Below, one piece after another: positions 15,368-24,160 of a stretch of DNA of 64,000 bases; within the stretch, counting starts at the first letter, position 1; the number at the start of each line of letters is the position of its first letter. Both the position numbers and the translations under genes were made by a program. The DNA comes from Deltaproteobacteria bacterium (lineage in GTDB: Bacteria > Myxococcota > JACPTQ01), in contig JACPTQ010000053.1 in the NCBI GenBank assembly GCA_016192705.1, forward strand, positions 1 through 64,000, read 5' to 3'. Under the pieces are notes generated by a model. It had not been told where the DNA came from. It did no database searches and was given only the letters and a program-made list of their open reading frames with translations.

Positions 15368-15587
15368 TCAACCACCTCCTCTACCCCAAACCCGCGGCTG
15401 CGAACTATAGTGCCGCGCCATAAACAAAACCACGCCGCCCCGTCCGCCGTTCATCATCTCGGCCCGCGACGTTCCCGAAAAAGCAGGAAGCGACCAAAGA
15501 TCGCGCGGTCGCCATCGAATGGAAAGCCGAGACGAATTCATGTAGACACCGTGAACGGTCTTCTGACTGACTGCAAAGGAGGGATTT

Positions 15588-15730
15588 ATGGCGGATGAGA
15601 GTGGCGGTTTTTGGACGCGGCGAAATCGATGGGGCTCATCCCCATCATCATCCTCTGGTACAACACGTGGAAGCCGATGCTCGACGAGATTAAGAGTTTC
15701 ATGGACAAGACGCCGACGCTCAACCGATAG
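15588..15730 (+). CDS. Small membrane protein, apparently frameshifted at a T5 tract
   Basis: A strong AAAGGAGGG at 15575-15583 precedes ATG 15588, which opens with MADESGGF and then runs into an Arg/Ser-rich nonsense-like frame. A -1 shift at the five T bases 15608-15612 instead reads on through LDAAKSMGLIPIIILWYNTW to the TAG at 15728-15730, giving a 47-residue protein with one hydrophobic segment and a charged C-terminus. An internal ATG at 15629 would give 33 residues but has no ribosome binding site. A one-base deletion, a homopolymer sequencing error or programmed frameshifting would all explain this. Confidence 0.45.
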
Positions 15731-15799
15731 AGAGTGGGGGTCAGGACGAAAGACTTAAAACGACGGCACGATGCCGAATCGCCTTCTGACGTGAGATTC

Positions 15800-16684
15800 T
15801 CAGTTCGACCCGAGGCAGCTTCGAAGGCCGGGCGTGTTGGTCCATCCGCACGTCCCATCGGTTTGGCGCTCGCACGTCGCGTTGCGGTAGCACGCGTACT
15901 CGGGGCGCCACTCGCACGTCGAAAACATCGGCTGGTCAGCGCAAATCTGCCCCGAACAGCCCGTCTTAACGCAAGGGTTTGGGTCGGGCGGCGCGTCGTC
16001 GCAGCAATCGCACGTCACATCGCCGTCAACCACCTTGTAGCCGTTTCGGCACGCGAGCGCATTCATCAAGCATGGACCGGATACGTCTGAGCACACGGGA
16101 CCCGGCGCCGGTGTTGTGCCGCAGTCGAACGAACACGCGTTGCTGTTGCAGGCCCAATCTCCCACGCACGTCAGCAAGCTCACGAGCTTCTGCAGCTTGC
16201 AATCGCGCGCCTCATCGCACCACGCAACGTCGGCCTTCTTGAACTTGTGCCACGACCGAGACCCGACCGCACGCAGCTCGAGCGCGTCGCGCCCCGACAT
16301 CCGATAGGCGAACCGGTCGAGCGGCGCGCCCGACGCATCATTGAACCGAATGTAGTTCGTTCCTCGACTCTTCGTGAATTTGTATTTTCCGTTCGTCGCG
16401 AACGGCGGACACGGAGGGCGATCGCACATCACGCGATGCTCCCGATGAAAACTCTTGTCGGTCATTAAGGCGACTTTCTCAAACCCAAGCCTCGCAAAGG
16501 CCAGCTCCGCGTTAAACGTTCCAACCGGGCGCGCGATGCCGTCGTCCTTCTCCGTGTTCGGGTCAAGCGAGTCGATGACATCGTCATCCGACTCACCCGT
16601 CGCCCCGCAAGCGACGACGCTAAGTGCCGACGCCGCTAAGCCCATAACCACCCATTGACTCCAACCTCTCTTACGCAATTCCAT
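15800..16684 (-). CDS. Lipoprotein with C-terminal eight-cysteine cluster domain
   Basis: 294 residues with a lipoprotein signal ending SVVAC (Cys 26). An acidic linker is followed by a beta-rich domain (about 55-150) and then a cysteine-rich region. The last 55 residues, from PCVKTGCSGQICAD to GLRSCL, match the pattern I know as the eight-cysteine-cluster domain of myxobacterial secreted proteins, including CEWRPEYACY. This domain has no assigned activity. GGAGG lies about 10 bases before the ATG. The gene is followed at 15731-15799 by nothing recognisable. Confidence 0.78.
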   Translation of the reverse strand: MELRKRGWSQWVVMGLAASALSVVACGATGESDDDVIDSLDPNTEKDDGIARPVGTFNAELAFARLGFEKVALMTDKSFHREHRVMCDRPPCPPFATNGKYKFTKSRGTNYIRFNDASGAPLDRFAYRMSGRDALELRAVGSRSWHKFKKADVAWCDEARDCKLQKLVSLLTCVGDWACNSNACSFDCGTTPAPGPVCSDVSGPCLMNALACRNGYKVVDGDVTCDCCDDAPPDPNPCVKTGCSGQICADQPMFSTCEWRPEYACYRNATCERQTDGTCGWTNTPGLRSCLGSN

Positions 16685-16886
16685 CTACTACAACCTCCTG
16701 CCATCGACTCGGCCCCACCACAAGCCCGTCAACCAGCGCGCTTAAAGCACGCGGTGTGCCACGCGAATCGCGCTAAATCGTGGATTTATCGGCCATCTCA
16801 AAAGATCACACGGTGCGTTTTTGGACGTTGTGGGGACTCTAAGCCTGGTGTCTGCGCGTCATCGACCAGCGCTCACCAGTTTTAGC

Positions 16887-17750
16887 TCAAGGCATCGAGG
16901 GACGATGGCAGCAACTTGTTCGCCCCGCCTGGCACGCCTCGGCCGCAAGGCGCTCGCCTTCCGCACGATCCCCGTCGCGCCGGAGCACAACAGCCAGCTT
17001 GCACTTCACTTCGGACGCCAGGTGGTGGTTTTCGGGGAGCGTCGCATGAAGCTCCCGAAGGACGGCTTCGTACGCGTGGGGCCGCCCCTCTTTCAAGTCA
17101 ACCATTCCACGGTGAAGGCGCGTAACCGGGTCGCCTGGCGTCATTCGAAGCGCCGCATCAAGCGCCACCCGCGCCTCCGCGTACCGCTTCGCGTTGTAGA
17201 AAAAGGCGCCGCAGTTCATCTGGATGACTTCGCTCTCTGCTCCGCGCTTGACCGCTTCGCGACACCGCTCCGCGACCTTGTCCCACGCGCTCTCGGCTGC
17301 GAGTTTCTTCGCTTCCGCGAACGCGCGCGCGGCCGCGACCGAGAGAAGTCCGAGCGGTGGCGGCGGACAAAGATCGCCACACCGCGTCTCATCGACAAAA
17401 ACGAGGAACGGCTTGACGCGGCAATGGGCAATCCACGCCCGAACCCCAGCGATTTTCGCGGCGTCGGTTTCACCCGCGTACGCCTCGAAAAGTGGCTCGC
17501 TTCCGTTCGGGCAGACGAGCCGCCCCGGAAACGGACGCTTCTCGCCAATTCGCCCCCACCGAAGCGGTTTCGACGCGACGCGCCCGTACGTCGGCCCGAG
17601 TCGCGCCTGGCACGCGGCCACGTCGACGTCGACGTCGCGCGCGGGGCAATCGATGGGGACGCGCAAACCCGCTGACGGGCACGAGGCGACTGAAAAACAA
17701 AGCGCCATGAGGGCGCCGATTAAAACGAGGCTGTCGCGCTGAAGTGGCAA
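16887..17750 (-). CDS. Probable lipoprotein with TPR-like repeats
   Basis: 287 residues if started at TTG 17750. This start gives a complete lipoprotein signal (MPLQRDSLVLIGALMALCF with the lipobox SVASC). The internal ATG at 17708 would leave too short a signal. Residues 60-150 are a cysteine-containing globular part; residues 160-280 form helical pairs resembling tetratricopeptide repeats (for example AKRYAEARVALDAALRMTPG). There is no clear Shine-Dalgarno site. It is divergently transcribed from the bactofilin-ATP synthase operon. Function unknown; TPRs suggest protein binding. Confidence 0.68.
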   Translation of the reverse strand: MPLQRDSLVLIGALMALCFSVASCPSAGLRVPIDCPARDVDVDVAACQARLGPTYGRVASKPLRWGRIGEKRPFPGRLVCPNGSEPLFEAYAGETDAAKIAGVRAWIAHCRVKPFLVFVDETRCGDLCPPPPLGLLSVAAARAFAEAKKLAAESAWDKVAERCREAVKRGAESEVIQMNCGAFFYNAKRYAEARVALDAALRMTPGDPVTRLHRGMVDLKEGRPHAYEAVLRELHATLPENHHLASEVKCKLAVVLRRDGDRAEGERLAAEACQAGRTSCCHRPSMP

Positions 17751-17783
17751 GGTTTCTTTTATTTGTCGCGCATCGCGAACTCG

Positions 17784-17813
17784 TTGACAAGCGGCCGCGG
17801 AAAGCGGTATCCA
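17784..17813 (+). promoter_or_regulatory. Promoter candidate for the bactofilin-atp operon
   Basis: A perfect TTGACA at 17784-17789 is followed 18 bases later by TATCCA at 17808-17813. A start near 17820 would leave a leader of about 14 bases containing CGGAGG (17824-17829), well placed for the ATG at 17834. Confidence 0.5.
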
Positions 17814-17833
17814 CAGCCCGACTCGGAGGCTGT

Positions 17834-18277
17834 ATGGCGTTTGGGCGAAAAGACGAAGAAGCGAGGAAACCTGTGGCAAACACTGGAACGAACGCGTTTT
17901 TGGGTAAGGGCAGCGAATTTCAAGGGAAGCTCACGTTTGAAGGAAGCGTCCACATCGACGGGAAATTCTCGGGCGAAATCTTTTCGCAGGATGAGCTCGT
18001 GGTCGGCGAGGGCGCGGCGGTGAGCGCGGAAATCGAAGTCGGGACCGCCGTGATTCACGGCCAGGTGACCGGCAACATCCGCGCGAAAGTCGGCGTCGAG
18101 ATTCACGCAAAGGGCTGCCTCAAGGGGAACATCGTCAGTCCCGCGGTCGTGATTGAGCGTGGCGCCATCTTCGAAGGCAATTGCCAAATGGAAAACATCG
18201 GCGAGCGCGCGCGCGCGGGAGCGACGACACCGCCACCGCCCGCATTCCCCGATTTGGGCGGCCTGGCCCATTCATAA
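17834..18277 (+). CDS. Bactofilin family cytoskeletal protein
   Basis: 147 residues. The central region (about 20-115) has the regular repeat of small, glycine-bounded strands of the bactofilin beta-helix (for example GSVHIDGKFSGEIFS and VIHGQVTGNIRAK), flanked by short flexible ends with a proline-rich C-terminus. Bactofilins polymerise without nucleotides into filaments that scaffold envelope or chromosome structures. The ATG at 17834 is preceded by CGGAGG. The gene heads the ATP synthase operon; the same neighbourhood occurs in Geobacter-type genomes, where parA and parB lie upstream. Here they do not. Confidence 0.93.
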   Translation: MAFGRKDEEARKPVANTGTNAFLGKGSEFQGKLTFEGSVHIDGKFSGEIFSQDELVVGEGAAVSAEIEVGTAVIHGQVTGNIRAKVGVEIHAKGCLKGNIVSPAVVIERGAIFEGNCQMENIGERARAGATTPPPPAFPDLGGLAHS

Positions 18278-18289
18278 GAAGCGCGTTTC

Positions 18290-18760
18290 ATGACGACGGA
18301 GATTCTGCGGGCCGGTCTGGTCGATGTCGACCTCACGCTCCCCATGCAAATGGTGGTTTTTCTTTTGTTTTATTTCGTGCTGCGGCTCACGTTGTTTGGG
18401 CCGGTTCTGCGGATTCTAACCGAACGCGAGGAACGCGTTGTGCGGGCAAAGCGTGACGCCGAAGAGTTTGAGAACCGGGCGGCGACGCAAGCGGGCGTTT
18501 ATGAGGTGCGACTTAAGGACGCGCGGGCGCGGGCGCTGAAAGAGCGCGACGCGATGCGGGCGGACGGGGCGGCGCGTGAGCGCGAGATTGTGGGCGCGGC
18601 GCGGGCCGATGCGCAAACGCGCGTTGAGGCGATGAAAAGAACCATCGTGGGCCAGGTGAAATCGGCGCGCGAGGCGCTTTCGCGGGATGAGCGCGTGCTG
18701 GCGCGCGAAGTTGCGGAGCGGCTTCTCGGGCGCCGCATCGACGAAGGGCGGGTGGGCTGA
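18290..18760 (+). CDS. atpF: ATP synthase F0 subunit b' (first of two b-type subunits)
   Basis: 156 residues: one N-terminal membrane segment (MVVFLLFYFVLRLTLFGPVL) followed by a long charged helix rich in Arg, Glu and Ala, as in the peripheral stalk of F-type ATP synthase. Two adjacent b genes mean the stalk is a b/b' heterodimer, as in photosynthetic bacteria and many deltaproteobacteria. It starts 12 bases after bactofilin, and its TGA overlaps the next ATG by one base, so it is translationally coupled to the second b gene. Confidence 0.88.
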   Translation: MTTEILRAGLVDVDLTLPMQMVVFLLFYFVLRLTLFGPVLRILTEREERVVRAKRDAEEFENRAATQAGVYEVRLKDARARALKERDAMRADGAAREREIVGAARADAQTRVEAMKRTIVGQVKSAREALSRDERVLAREVAERLLGRRIDEGRVG

Positions 18761-19323
18761 TGCGCTTGTGGAGTTTGTTGGCGGCGGCGCTGTTCGTGAC
18801 CTGGCCGTCGATGGCGTTTGCGGCGGAAGGTGGGTTTTGGAAGGGCGTCGCGTGGTCGGCGGCGAACTTCGTGATCCTCGGGGCGGTGCTGGTTGTCGTG
18901 CTTCGAAAGCGCGTCCAGAAAGCGCTTGCGGATCGACGCGATGCGATTGCGTCAGAGCTTGGAGAAGCGGCGCGGCTTCGCGAGGAGGCGGCGCAAAAGG
19001 CTGCGGACATCGAGCAAAAGCTCGCGGCGCTCGACGGTGAAATTTCGAAGATGATCGCGGAGTTTCGCGCGGAGGGCGAGCGGGCGAAAGAGAAGATGAT
19101 CGCCGAAGCCAAGCGGCTTGGCGAGCGACTCGCCGTGGAAGCGGAGTCGGCCATCGCGCTCGACCTTGAACGCGAAAAGCGTGCGCTTCGCGAGGAGCTT
19201 GTGCGCCGTGCAGTTGCGGTCGCGGAAGAGATGCTTCGGCAAAGCGCGACCGGTGACGACCAGGTTAAGTTTGCGCGGAGTTACGTTGAAAAGTTTAGGG
19301 CGCAAGTGGGAGGCGCGAAGTGA
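18760..19323 (+). CDS. atpF: ATP synthase F0 subunit b with signal-like N-terminus
   Basis: 187 residues. It has two hydrophobic N-terminal stretches: a signal-peptide-like one ending AFAAEGG, and the usual membrane segment FVILGAVLVVVLRKRVQKAL; the rest is the stalk helix to the C-terminal FRAQVGG. The extra leading segment is also known for b subunits of related deltaproteobacteria. The ATG at 18760 overlaps the preceding stop, and the following atpH start (GTG 19320) overlaps its stop by GTGA. Confidence 0.92.
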   Translation: MRLWSLLAAALFVTWPSMAFAAEGGFWKGVAWSAANFVILGAVLVVVLRKRVQKALADRRDAIASELGEAARLREEAAQKAADIEQKLAALDGEISKMIAEFRAEGERAKEKMIAEAKRLGERLAVEAESAIALDLEREKRALREELVRRAVAVAEEMLRQSATGDDQVKFARSYVEKFRAQVGGAK

Positions 19324-19862
19324 CGGGCGGCAGCTTGGGGCGCCGCTACGCGAAGGCGCTCCTTGAAATTGCGAAGGGCAAAGGCGAGGTCGACCGCGTG
19401 GGAGTGGACGTCGGGGCGCTGCTCGACGCCATCGCGACGAGCGGTGAGCTCAAGAGCTTGTGCGAAAACCCAGCCTTCGCAAAGTCGCAACGACGAAAGG
19501 TGCTCGATGCGCTCGCCGAGCGGCTTGGCGCAACGGAAACCGTGAAGAAGTTCGTTCGGTTGCTTGTCGACCGCGATCGCATCGGCCATTTGGGCGCCGT
19601 CGGGCGCGCGTACCAAGGGCTTGCGGACGAAGTTGCGGGACGCGTGCGCGCGTCGGTGGCGAGTGCGACACGTCTCACGGACACAGACCGCGCGGCGATC
19701 ACGAGCGCCATCGCGGCGGCGACAGGAAAAACCGTCGTGCTGGAGGAATCGGTCGATGCAACTTTGATTGCGGGGCTGGTAACGCGCGTTGGAAGCGTTG
19801 TGTACGACGGAAGTTTACGGATGCAGCTTGCGGCGATGCGTGAGCGGATGTTGGCGGAGTAG
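19320..19862 (+). CDS. atpH: ATP synthase F1 subunit delta
   Basis: 180 residues, the usual length. It links the peripheral stalk to the top of the alpha3beta3 hexamer. The N-terminal helix bundle begins with RRYAKALLEIA, and the C-terminal GLVTRVGSVVYDGSLRMQLA is the standard family ending (in E. coli GVIIRAGDMVIDGSVRGRL). The GTG start at 19320 overlaps the atpF stop. atpA follows after 12 bases with a GAGGAGCGAG ribosome binding site. Confidence 0.96.
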   Translation: MTGGSLGRRYAKALLEIAKGKGEVDRVGVDVGALLDAIATSGELKSLCENPAFAKSQRRKVLDALAERLGATETVKKFVRLLVDRDRIGHLGAVGRAYQGLADEVAGRVRASVASATRLTDTDRAAITSAIAAATGKTVVLEESVDATLIAGLVTRVGSVVYDGSLRMQLAAMRERMLAE

Positions 19863-19874
19863 CGAGGAGCGAGA

Positions 19875-21419
19875 ATGGAAATCAGAGCCGAAGAAATCAG
19901 CCAGATCATTCGAAAGCAGATCGAGGAATACGACCAGCGGGTCGCGGTTCTCGAAACAGGAACGGTGCTCGCGGTCGGCGACGGGATTGCGCGGCTCTAT
20001 GGGCTTGAAAGCGCGATGGCGGGCGAGCTCCTCGATTTTCCGCACGGCGTCAAAGGAATGGTCTTGAACCTCGAAGAAGACAACGTCGGCGTCGCGCTCT
20101 TCGGCGAGAGCCACGTCATCAAGGAAGGTGACATCGCGAAGCGCACCGGCAAGCTGGTTTCGGTGCCCGTCGGCACGGGGGTTGCGGGACGCGTCGTGAA
20201 CCCGCTCGGCGAACCGATCGACGGAAAGGGACCCATCGCCGGCACCGAGCTTCGCAACATGGAGATCAAGGCGCCAGGGATTGTGCGTCGCCAGTCGGTG
20301 AAGGAGCCGCTGCAGACGGGCATCAAGGCGATCGACTCGATGATTCCGATTGGGCGCGGGCAGCGCGAGCTCATCATCGGCGATCGGCAGACGGGGAAGA
20401 CAGCGCTCGCGGTCGACACGATCATCAATCAAAAAGGGCAGAACGTTTTTTGCGTTTACGTCGCCATCGGACAAAAGCAATCGACCGTCGCGCAGGTCGT
20501 CGATCGACTGACCGAGGCTGGGGCGATGGAGTACACGACCGTTGTCTCGGCGTCGGCGAACGTTTCGGCACCGCTGCAGTTTCTGGCGCCGTACGCGGGA
20601 TGCACGATGGGCGAGTTTTTTCGCGACAGCGGCCAACACGCGCTTTGCATTTACGACGACTTGTCGAAGCACGCGGTGGCGTATCGTCAGCTCTCGCTCC
20701 TTTTGCGACGGCCGCCGGGACGCGAGGCGTATCCGGGCGACGTGTTTTATCTGCACTCGCGCCTCCTCGAGCGCGCGGCGAAGTTGCGCGACGACTTGGG
20801 CGGCGGCTCTCTCACAGCGCTTCCCGTCATCGAGACGCAAGCGGGCGACGTTTCGGCTTACATTCCGACGAACGTCATTTCGATCACCGATGGACAGATC
20901 TTCCTGGAGACCGACCTTTTTTATTCGGGTGTGCGCCCGGCGGTTAACGTCGGCCTTTCCGTGTCGCGTGTCGGCGGCAGCGCGCAGATCCCGGCGATGA
21001 AACAGGTCGCGGGCAAGCTGCGTCTCGAGCTCGCGCAGTACCGCGAGATGGCGGCGTTCGCGCAGTTCGGGTCGGACCTGGACAAGGCGACGCAAGCGCA
21101 ACTCGCGCGCGGAAGCCGGCTCGTCGAGCTCCTGAAGCAAGGGCAGTACTCGCCGCTGTCCGTCGAGAAGCAGGTCGTTCTTATTTTTGCCGCGACCAAC
21201 GGCTTCGTCGACGAGTTGAACGTCGCGCGGCTCGGCCGATACGAAAAAGAGCTGTTCATCTATATGGAGAATAAGCACCCCGAGCTGTTGCAAGAGATTC
21301 GCGAGCGCAAAAGCCTCTTCAAAGAGGATGGCAAATCAAAGCAGATGGTGTTTGACGTTCGGCCGGCGCTGAAATCGGCGCTTGCCGACTTCGGGAAACT
21401 TTTCGGCGCCGCGAGCTGA
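19875..21419 (+). CDS. atpA: ATP synthase F1 subunit alpha
   Basis: 514 residues, full length. The non-catalytic nucleotide-binding site shows the Walker A motif GDRQTGKT at 169-176 and the family signature [13 protein letters not shown] near 355. The N-terminal barrel begins with [13 protein letters not shown], which contacts delta. Alpha subunits alternate with beta subunits, whose gene atpD is missing from this window. atpG begins 4 bases after the stop. Confidence 0.98.
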   Translation: MEIRAEEISQIIRKQIEEYDQRVAVLETGTVLAVGDGIARLYGLESAMAGELLDFPHGVKGMVLNLEEDNVGVALFGESHVIKEGDIAKRTGKLVSVPVGTGVAGRVVNPLGEPIDGKGPIAGTELRNMEIKAPGIVRRQSVKEPLQTGIKAIDSMIPIGRGQRELIIGDRQTGKTALAVDTIINQKGQNVFCVYVAIGQKQSTVAQVVDRLTEAGAMEYTTVVSASANVSAPLQFLAPYAGCTMGEFFRDSGQHALCIYDDLSKHAVAYRQLSLLLRRPPGREAYPGDVFYLHSRLLERAAKLRDDLGGGSLTALPVIETQAGDVSAYIPTNVISITDGQIFLETDLFYSGVRPAVNVGLSVSRVGGSAQIPAMKQVAGKLRLELAQYREMAAFAQFGSDLDKATQAQLARGSRLVELLKQGQYSPLSVEKQVVLIFAATNGFVDELNVARLGRYEKELFIYMENKHPELLQEIRERKSLFKEDGKSKQMVFDVRPALKSALADFGKLFGAAS

Positions 21420-21423
21420 GCCG

Positions 21424-22287
21424 ATGCCGTCGCTGAAAGCCATACGAAAGAGGATCACGAGCGTCCGCTCGACACGTCAAATCACGAAGGCGATGAAGAT
21501 GGTCGCCGCGGCGAAACTTCGTCGCGCGCAGACGGCGATTGAGCAGGCGCGCCCCTACGCGAAGAAACTCGCGGAGGGGATTGGCGACATCGCGGCGCGG
21601 GTGCCCGTCGAAGACCACCCGCTCTTGGCGCGACGCGAACCGCTTCGCAAGGTGCAGCTTTTCGTGCTGACGAGCGATCGCGGGCTTTGCGGCGGCTTCA
21701 ATTCAAACGTAAATCGCGCGGCTGAGCGCTTCATCGTCGAAAACCGCGCGAAATACGAAGAGATTTCACTCGCCGTCGTTGGTCGAAAAGCGGTCGAGTA
21801 TTTCCGGCGGCGCCGGTACGACATTAAGCATGAGTTCCGCGGCGTCTTCGCGGACCTGTCGATCGGGCGCGTTCGCGAGATCGCGGACCAAGTGATCGCG
21901 GGGTATACGGCGAGCGACCTTGACGCCGTGTATATGGTTTACAACGAATTCAAAAACGCGGTGTCGCAGAAGGTCGTTGTGGAGCCGCTCCTTCCCGTGT
22001 CGCCGGCGGTCGTGGGTGACGGCGGCGTCGAATACCTTTATGAGCCGGGCAAGCGCGAGCTCCTCGACTTGCTGCTGCCGCGCTACGTTGAAATCGAGAT
22101 CATGCGGGCGCTTCTCGAAAGCGTCGCGTCGGAGCATGGCGCGCGCATGACGGCCATGGACAGCGCGACGAAAAACGCGAGTGAGATGATCGGGTCGCTC
22201 ACGCTTCAGTTTAACCGCGCACGCCAGGCGGCCATCACCAAGGAACTCATGGAAATCATCGGTGGCGCTGAAGCACTCAAGGGATGA
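21424..22287 (+). CDS. atpG: ATP synthase F1 subunit gamma
   Basis: 287 residues, standard length. The N-terminal helix MPSLKAIRKRITSVRST and the C-terminal helix (AMDSATKNASEMIGSLTLQF, which contains the family signature) form the rotor coiled coil that drives conformational change in beta. The ATG at 21424 lies 4 bases after atpA. The operon normally continues with atpD and atpC; here an unrelated lipoprotein gene starts 52 bases downstream, so the operon ends at gamma. Confidence 0.97.
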   Translation: MPSLKAIRKRITSVRSTRQITKAMKMVAAAKLRRAQTAIEQARPYAKKLAEGIGDIAARVPVEDHPLLARREPLRKVQLFVLTSDRGLCGGFNSNVNRAAERFIVENRAKYEEISLAVVGRKAVEYFRRRRYDIKHEFRGVFADLSIGRVREIADQVIAGYTASDLDAVYMVYNEFKNAVSQKVVVEPLLPVSPAVVGDGGVEYLYEPGKRELLDLLLPRYVEIEIMRALLESVASEHGARMTAMDSATKNASEMIGSLTLQFNRARQAAITKELMEIIGGAEALKG

Positions 22288-22339
22288 AGTTCTGGCGGCC
22301 TTTACACGAGCTGTGGTGCCGCGTACCGTAAAAGGTTGA

Positions 22340-24160
22340 ATGAAAAACGTTTTTTTGATCGGCACGGTCGTCGCGAATCTGGGCATTGGCGGATTCGCGT
22401 GTAAGAAGCAGGCGCCGCAAGGCCCGGCACGAGGCGGCGCAACTGCGGCCGACGCGCGCACCGGAACCGACGAGCCGCCGCGTCGGACGACCGACGGCAC
22501 CGGCGCCGTCACAGTCCCGACAACGGCCATGGGCTTCATCTCGAAGGATGTTCACGCCGTGCTGGTCCTTCGCAATGTCTTTCATTCGATGAAGCTCGCC
22601 GCTGAGATTTTGGCGCCCATTGTGTCGTTCGTTGGCCTCGACAACCCGCTCGATGCCATTGTGAGCGAGGTGCGCACGAAGGTCGGCATCAACCCCTTTG
22701 ACATCAAGGATTTGGCGCGCATCGGAATCGACACGTCGCGCGAAATCGTGGTGCCGATGAACGAGCGCGGCCAGGGGTTTGCGTTCGTCGTGCCAATATC
22801 AAGTGGCGAGGCGGTTCACCGTTTCTTGCACGACTCACTGCGGAAGCTGCTCGACGAGGAGGCGCAAAAAAACCCGACGGTGCCGCGCGTCGGATTCTCC
22901 ACAACAAAGGAGCGCGGCTTCGACGTGACCAGCGTCCCCGGCAAGCTCGGATGGGTGGTCGTCGGCTCGCATCTTCTCGTTGTTCCCGAAATGTCGGCGC
23001 CCGTGGCCGAGACGATTCGCAAAATGCTCGGGCTCGCGACCGAAAAGACATACGCCGCGTCGCCCGACCTCGACAAAATTCGTTCGACGTTTTCGAAAGA
23101 GATCGACGGGTTATTGTTTTTGGGACCGCCGTTTATCTCGCAGTGGGCGCAGCGATTCCAGCGCGAGGTCGGCGGCGGCGAGAGCGACCCGCTCAACACG
23201 TTTGTGCGGTCGATTCAAGGGGCGGCGTTCGCCATGTCGATGTCGCGTGAACGCGTGCGCGTTGAGCTTGTGGCAGCTGTCCCCGAAGCGGAGCGGCAGC
23301 GCATCAACGCAACGCTCAATCGGACGAAACCGCTGCCCGCGTTGGCGAAGCGCGTTGACCCGGACTCCGCGGCATTTGGCGCCGTGTCGGTGAACGTCGC
23401 GAATTTCCTGCAGCGGCTCTTCGCGTGGCGCCCGTCCGTGAAAGTGGAATGGGGGAACCTGACGCGCACACTCAAAGAGCGGGCGCGCATCGACCTCGAC
23501 GAGCTCATCGCAAACCTCAACGGACAGATGGGTGTTTCGATTGTCGACATCGTGCCGCCCAAGGCCGGGATCTCGGCGTCGCTTCTCGGGCCGCTCGCGC
23601 AGTTCGCGATTGTCGCGCATGTGGGCCTCGAAAAGCCGGACGTGTTCAAGACGTTGGTGCACGAGATTGAACGGACCGTCGAGCAACTGGCCAAAGTCGC
23701 CGGCGCCAAAGACACGCCGAAAGTCGTGACGCGGCGCCGAAACGTCGACGGCGTGACGGTTTATTCGCTCGGTAAAGGAAAAGACGAAGCGTTTTCGATT
23801 GCGCTCGTGGGCGACCAGTTTGTTCTGGCATCGGGGAAGGGGCGCATCGACCGCGTCATTGGTGTCGCGAAGGGCCGGACGAAATCGCTCGCCGATTCCG
23901 TGGTGACCAACGAAGGGCGACGGCGCCTCGGCCGTGATTCGCTGCTCACCGGCTACTTGAGCCCGGCACATTTGTCGAAGCTGATTCCCAAGCTCCTCGC
24001 ACAAGAAGGGATCGTCGATGGAACGAAAGGCGCTGACATGCCGGTCATTGTAAAGGCGCTCGATGTTTTCAACGGAATCCACCTTGACGTCACGACAGAA
24101 GCACCTGGACTCAGGGCCGATTTGAATGTGGGCCTGAAACCGATGGCACCCAAGAAGTGA
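22340..24160 (+). CDS. Large exported, probably lipid-anchored protein
   Basis: 606 residues. The N-terminus MKNVFLIGTVVANLGIGGFA with Cys 21 looks like a lipoprotein signal, although the lipobox (GFAC) is weak. A Thr/Pro-rich linker to about residue 60 is followed by one long mixed alpha/beta region that has the feel of DUF3352-type periplasmic proteins (motifs such as RGFDVTSVPGKLGWVVVGSH and VALVGDQFVLASGKGRID-like segments). AAAGG lies just before the ATG. The stop overlaps the next start by GTGA, so the two form a transcriptional pair. Function unknown. Confidence 0.75.
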   Translation: MKNVFLIGTVVANLGIGGFACKKQAPQGPARGGATAADARTGTDEPPRRTTDGTGAVTVPTTAMGFISKDVHAVLVLRNVFHSMKLAAEILAPIVSFVGLDNPLDAIVSEVRTKVGINPFDIKDLARIGIDTSREIVVPMNERGQGFAFVVPISSGEAVHRFLHDSLRKLLDEEAQKNPTVPRVGFSTTKERGFDVTSVPGKLGWVVVGSHLLVVPEMSAPVAETIRKMLGLATEKTYAASPDLDKIRSTFSKEIDGLLFLGPPFISQWAQRFQREVGGGESDPLNTFVRSIQGAAFAMSMSRERVRVELVAAVPEAERQRINATLNRTKPLPALAKRVDPDSAAFGAVSVNVANFLQRLFAWRPSVKVEWGNLTRTLKERARIDLDELIANLNGQMGVSIVDIVPPKAGISASLLGPLAQFAIVAHVGLEKPDVFKTLVHEIERTVEQLAKVAGAKDTPKVVTRRRNVDGVTVYSLGKGKDEAFSIALVGDQFVLASGKGRIDRVIGVAKGRTKSLADSVVTNEGRRRLGRDSLLTGYLSPAHLSKLIPKLLAQEGIVDGTKGADMPVIVKALDVFNGIHLDVTTEAPGLRADLNVGLKPMAPKK

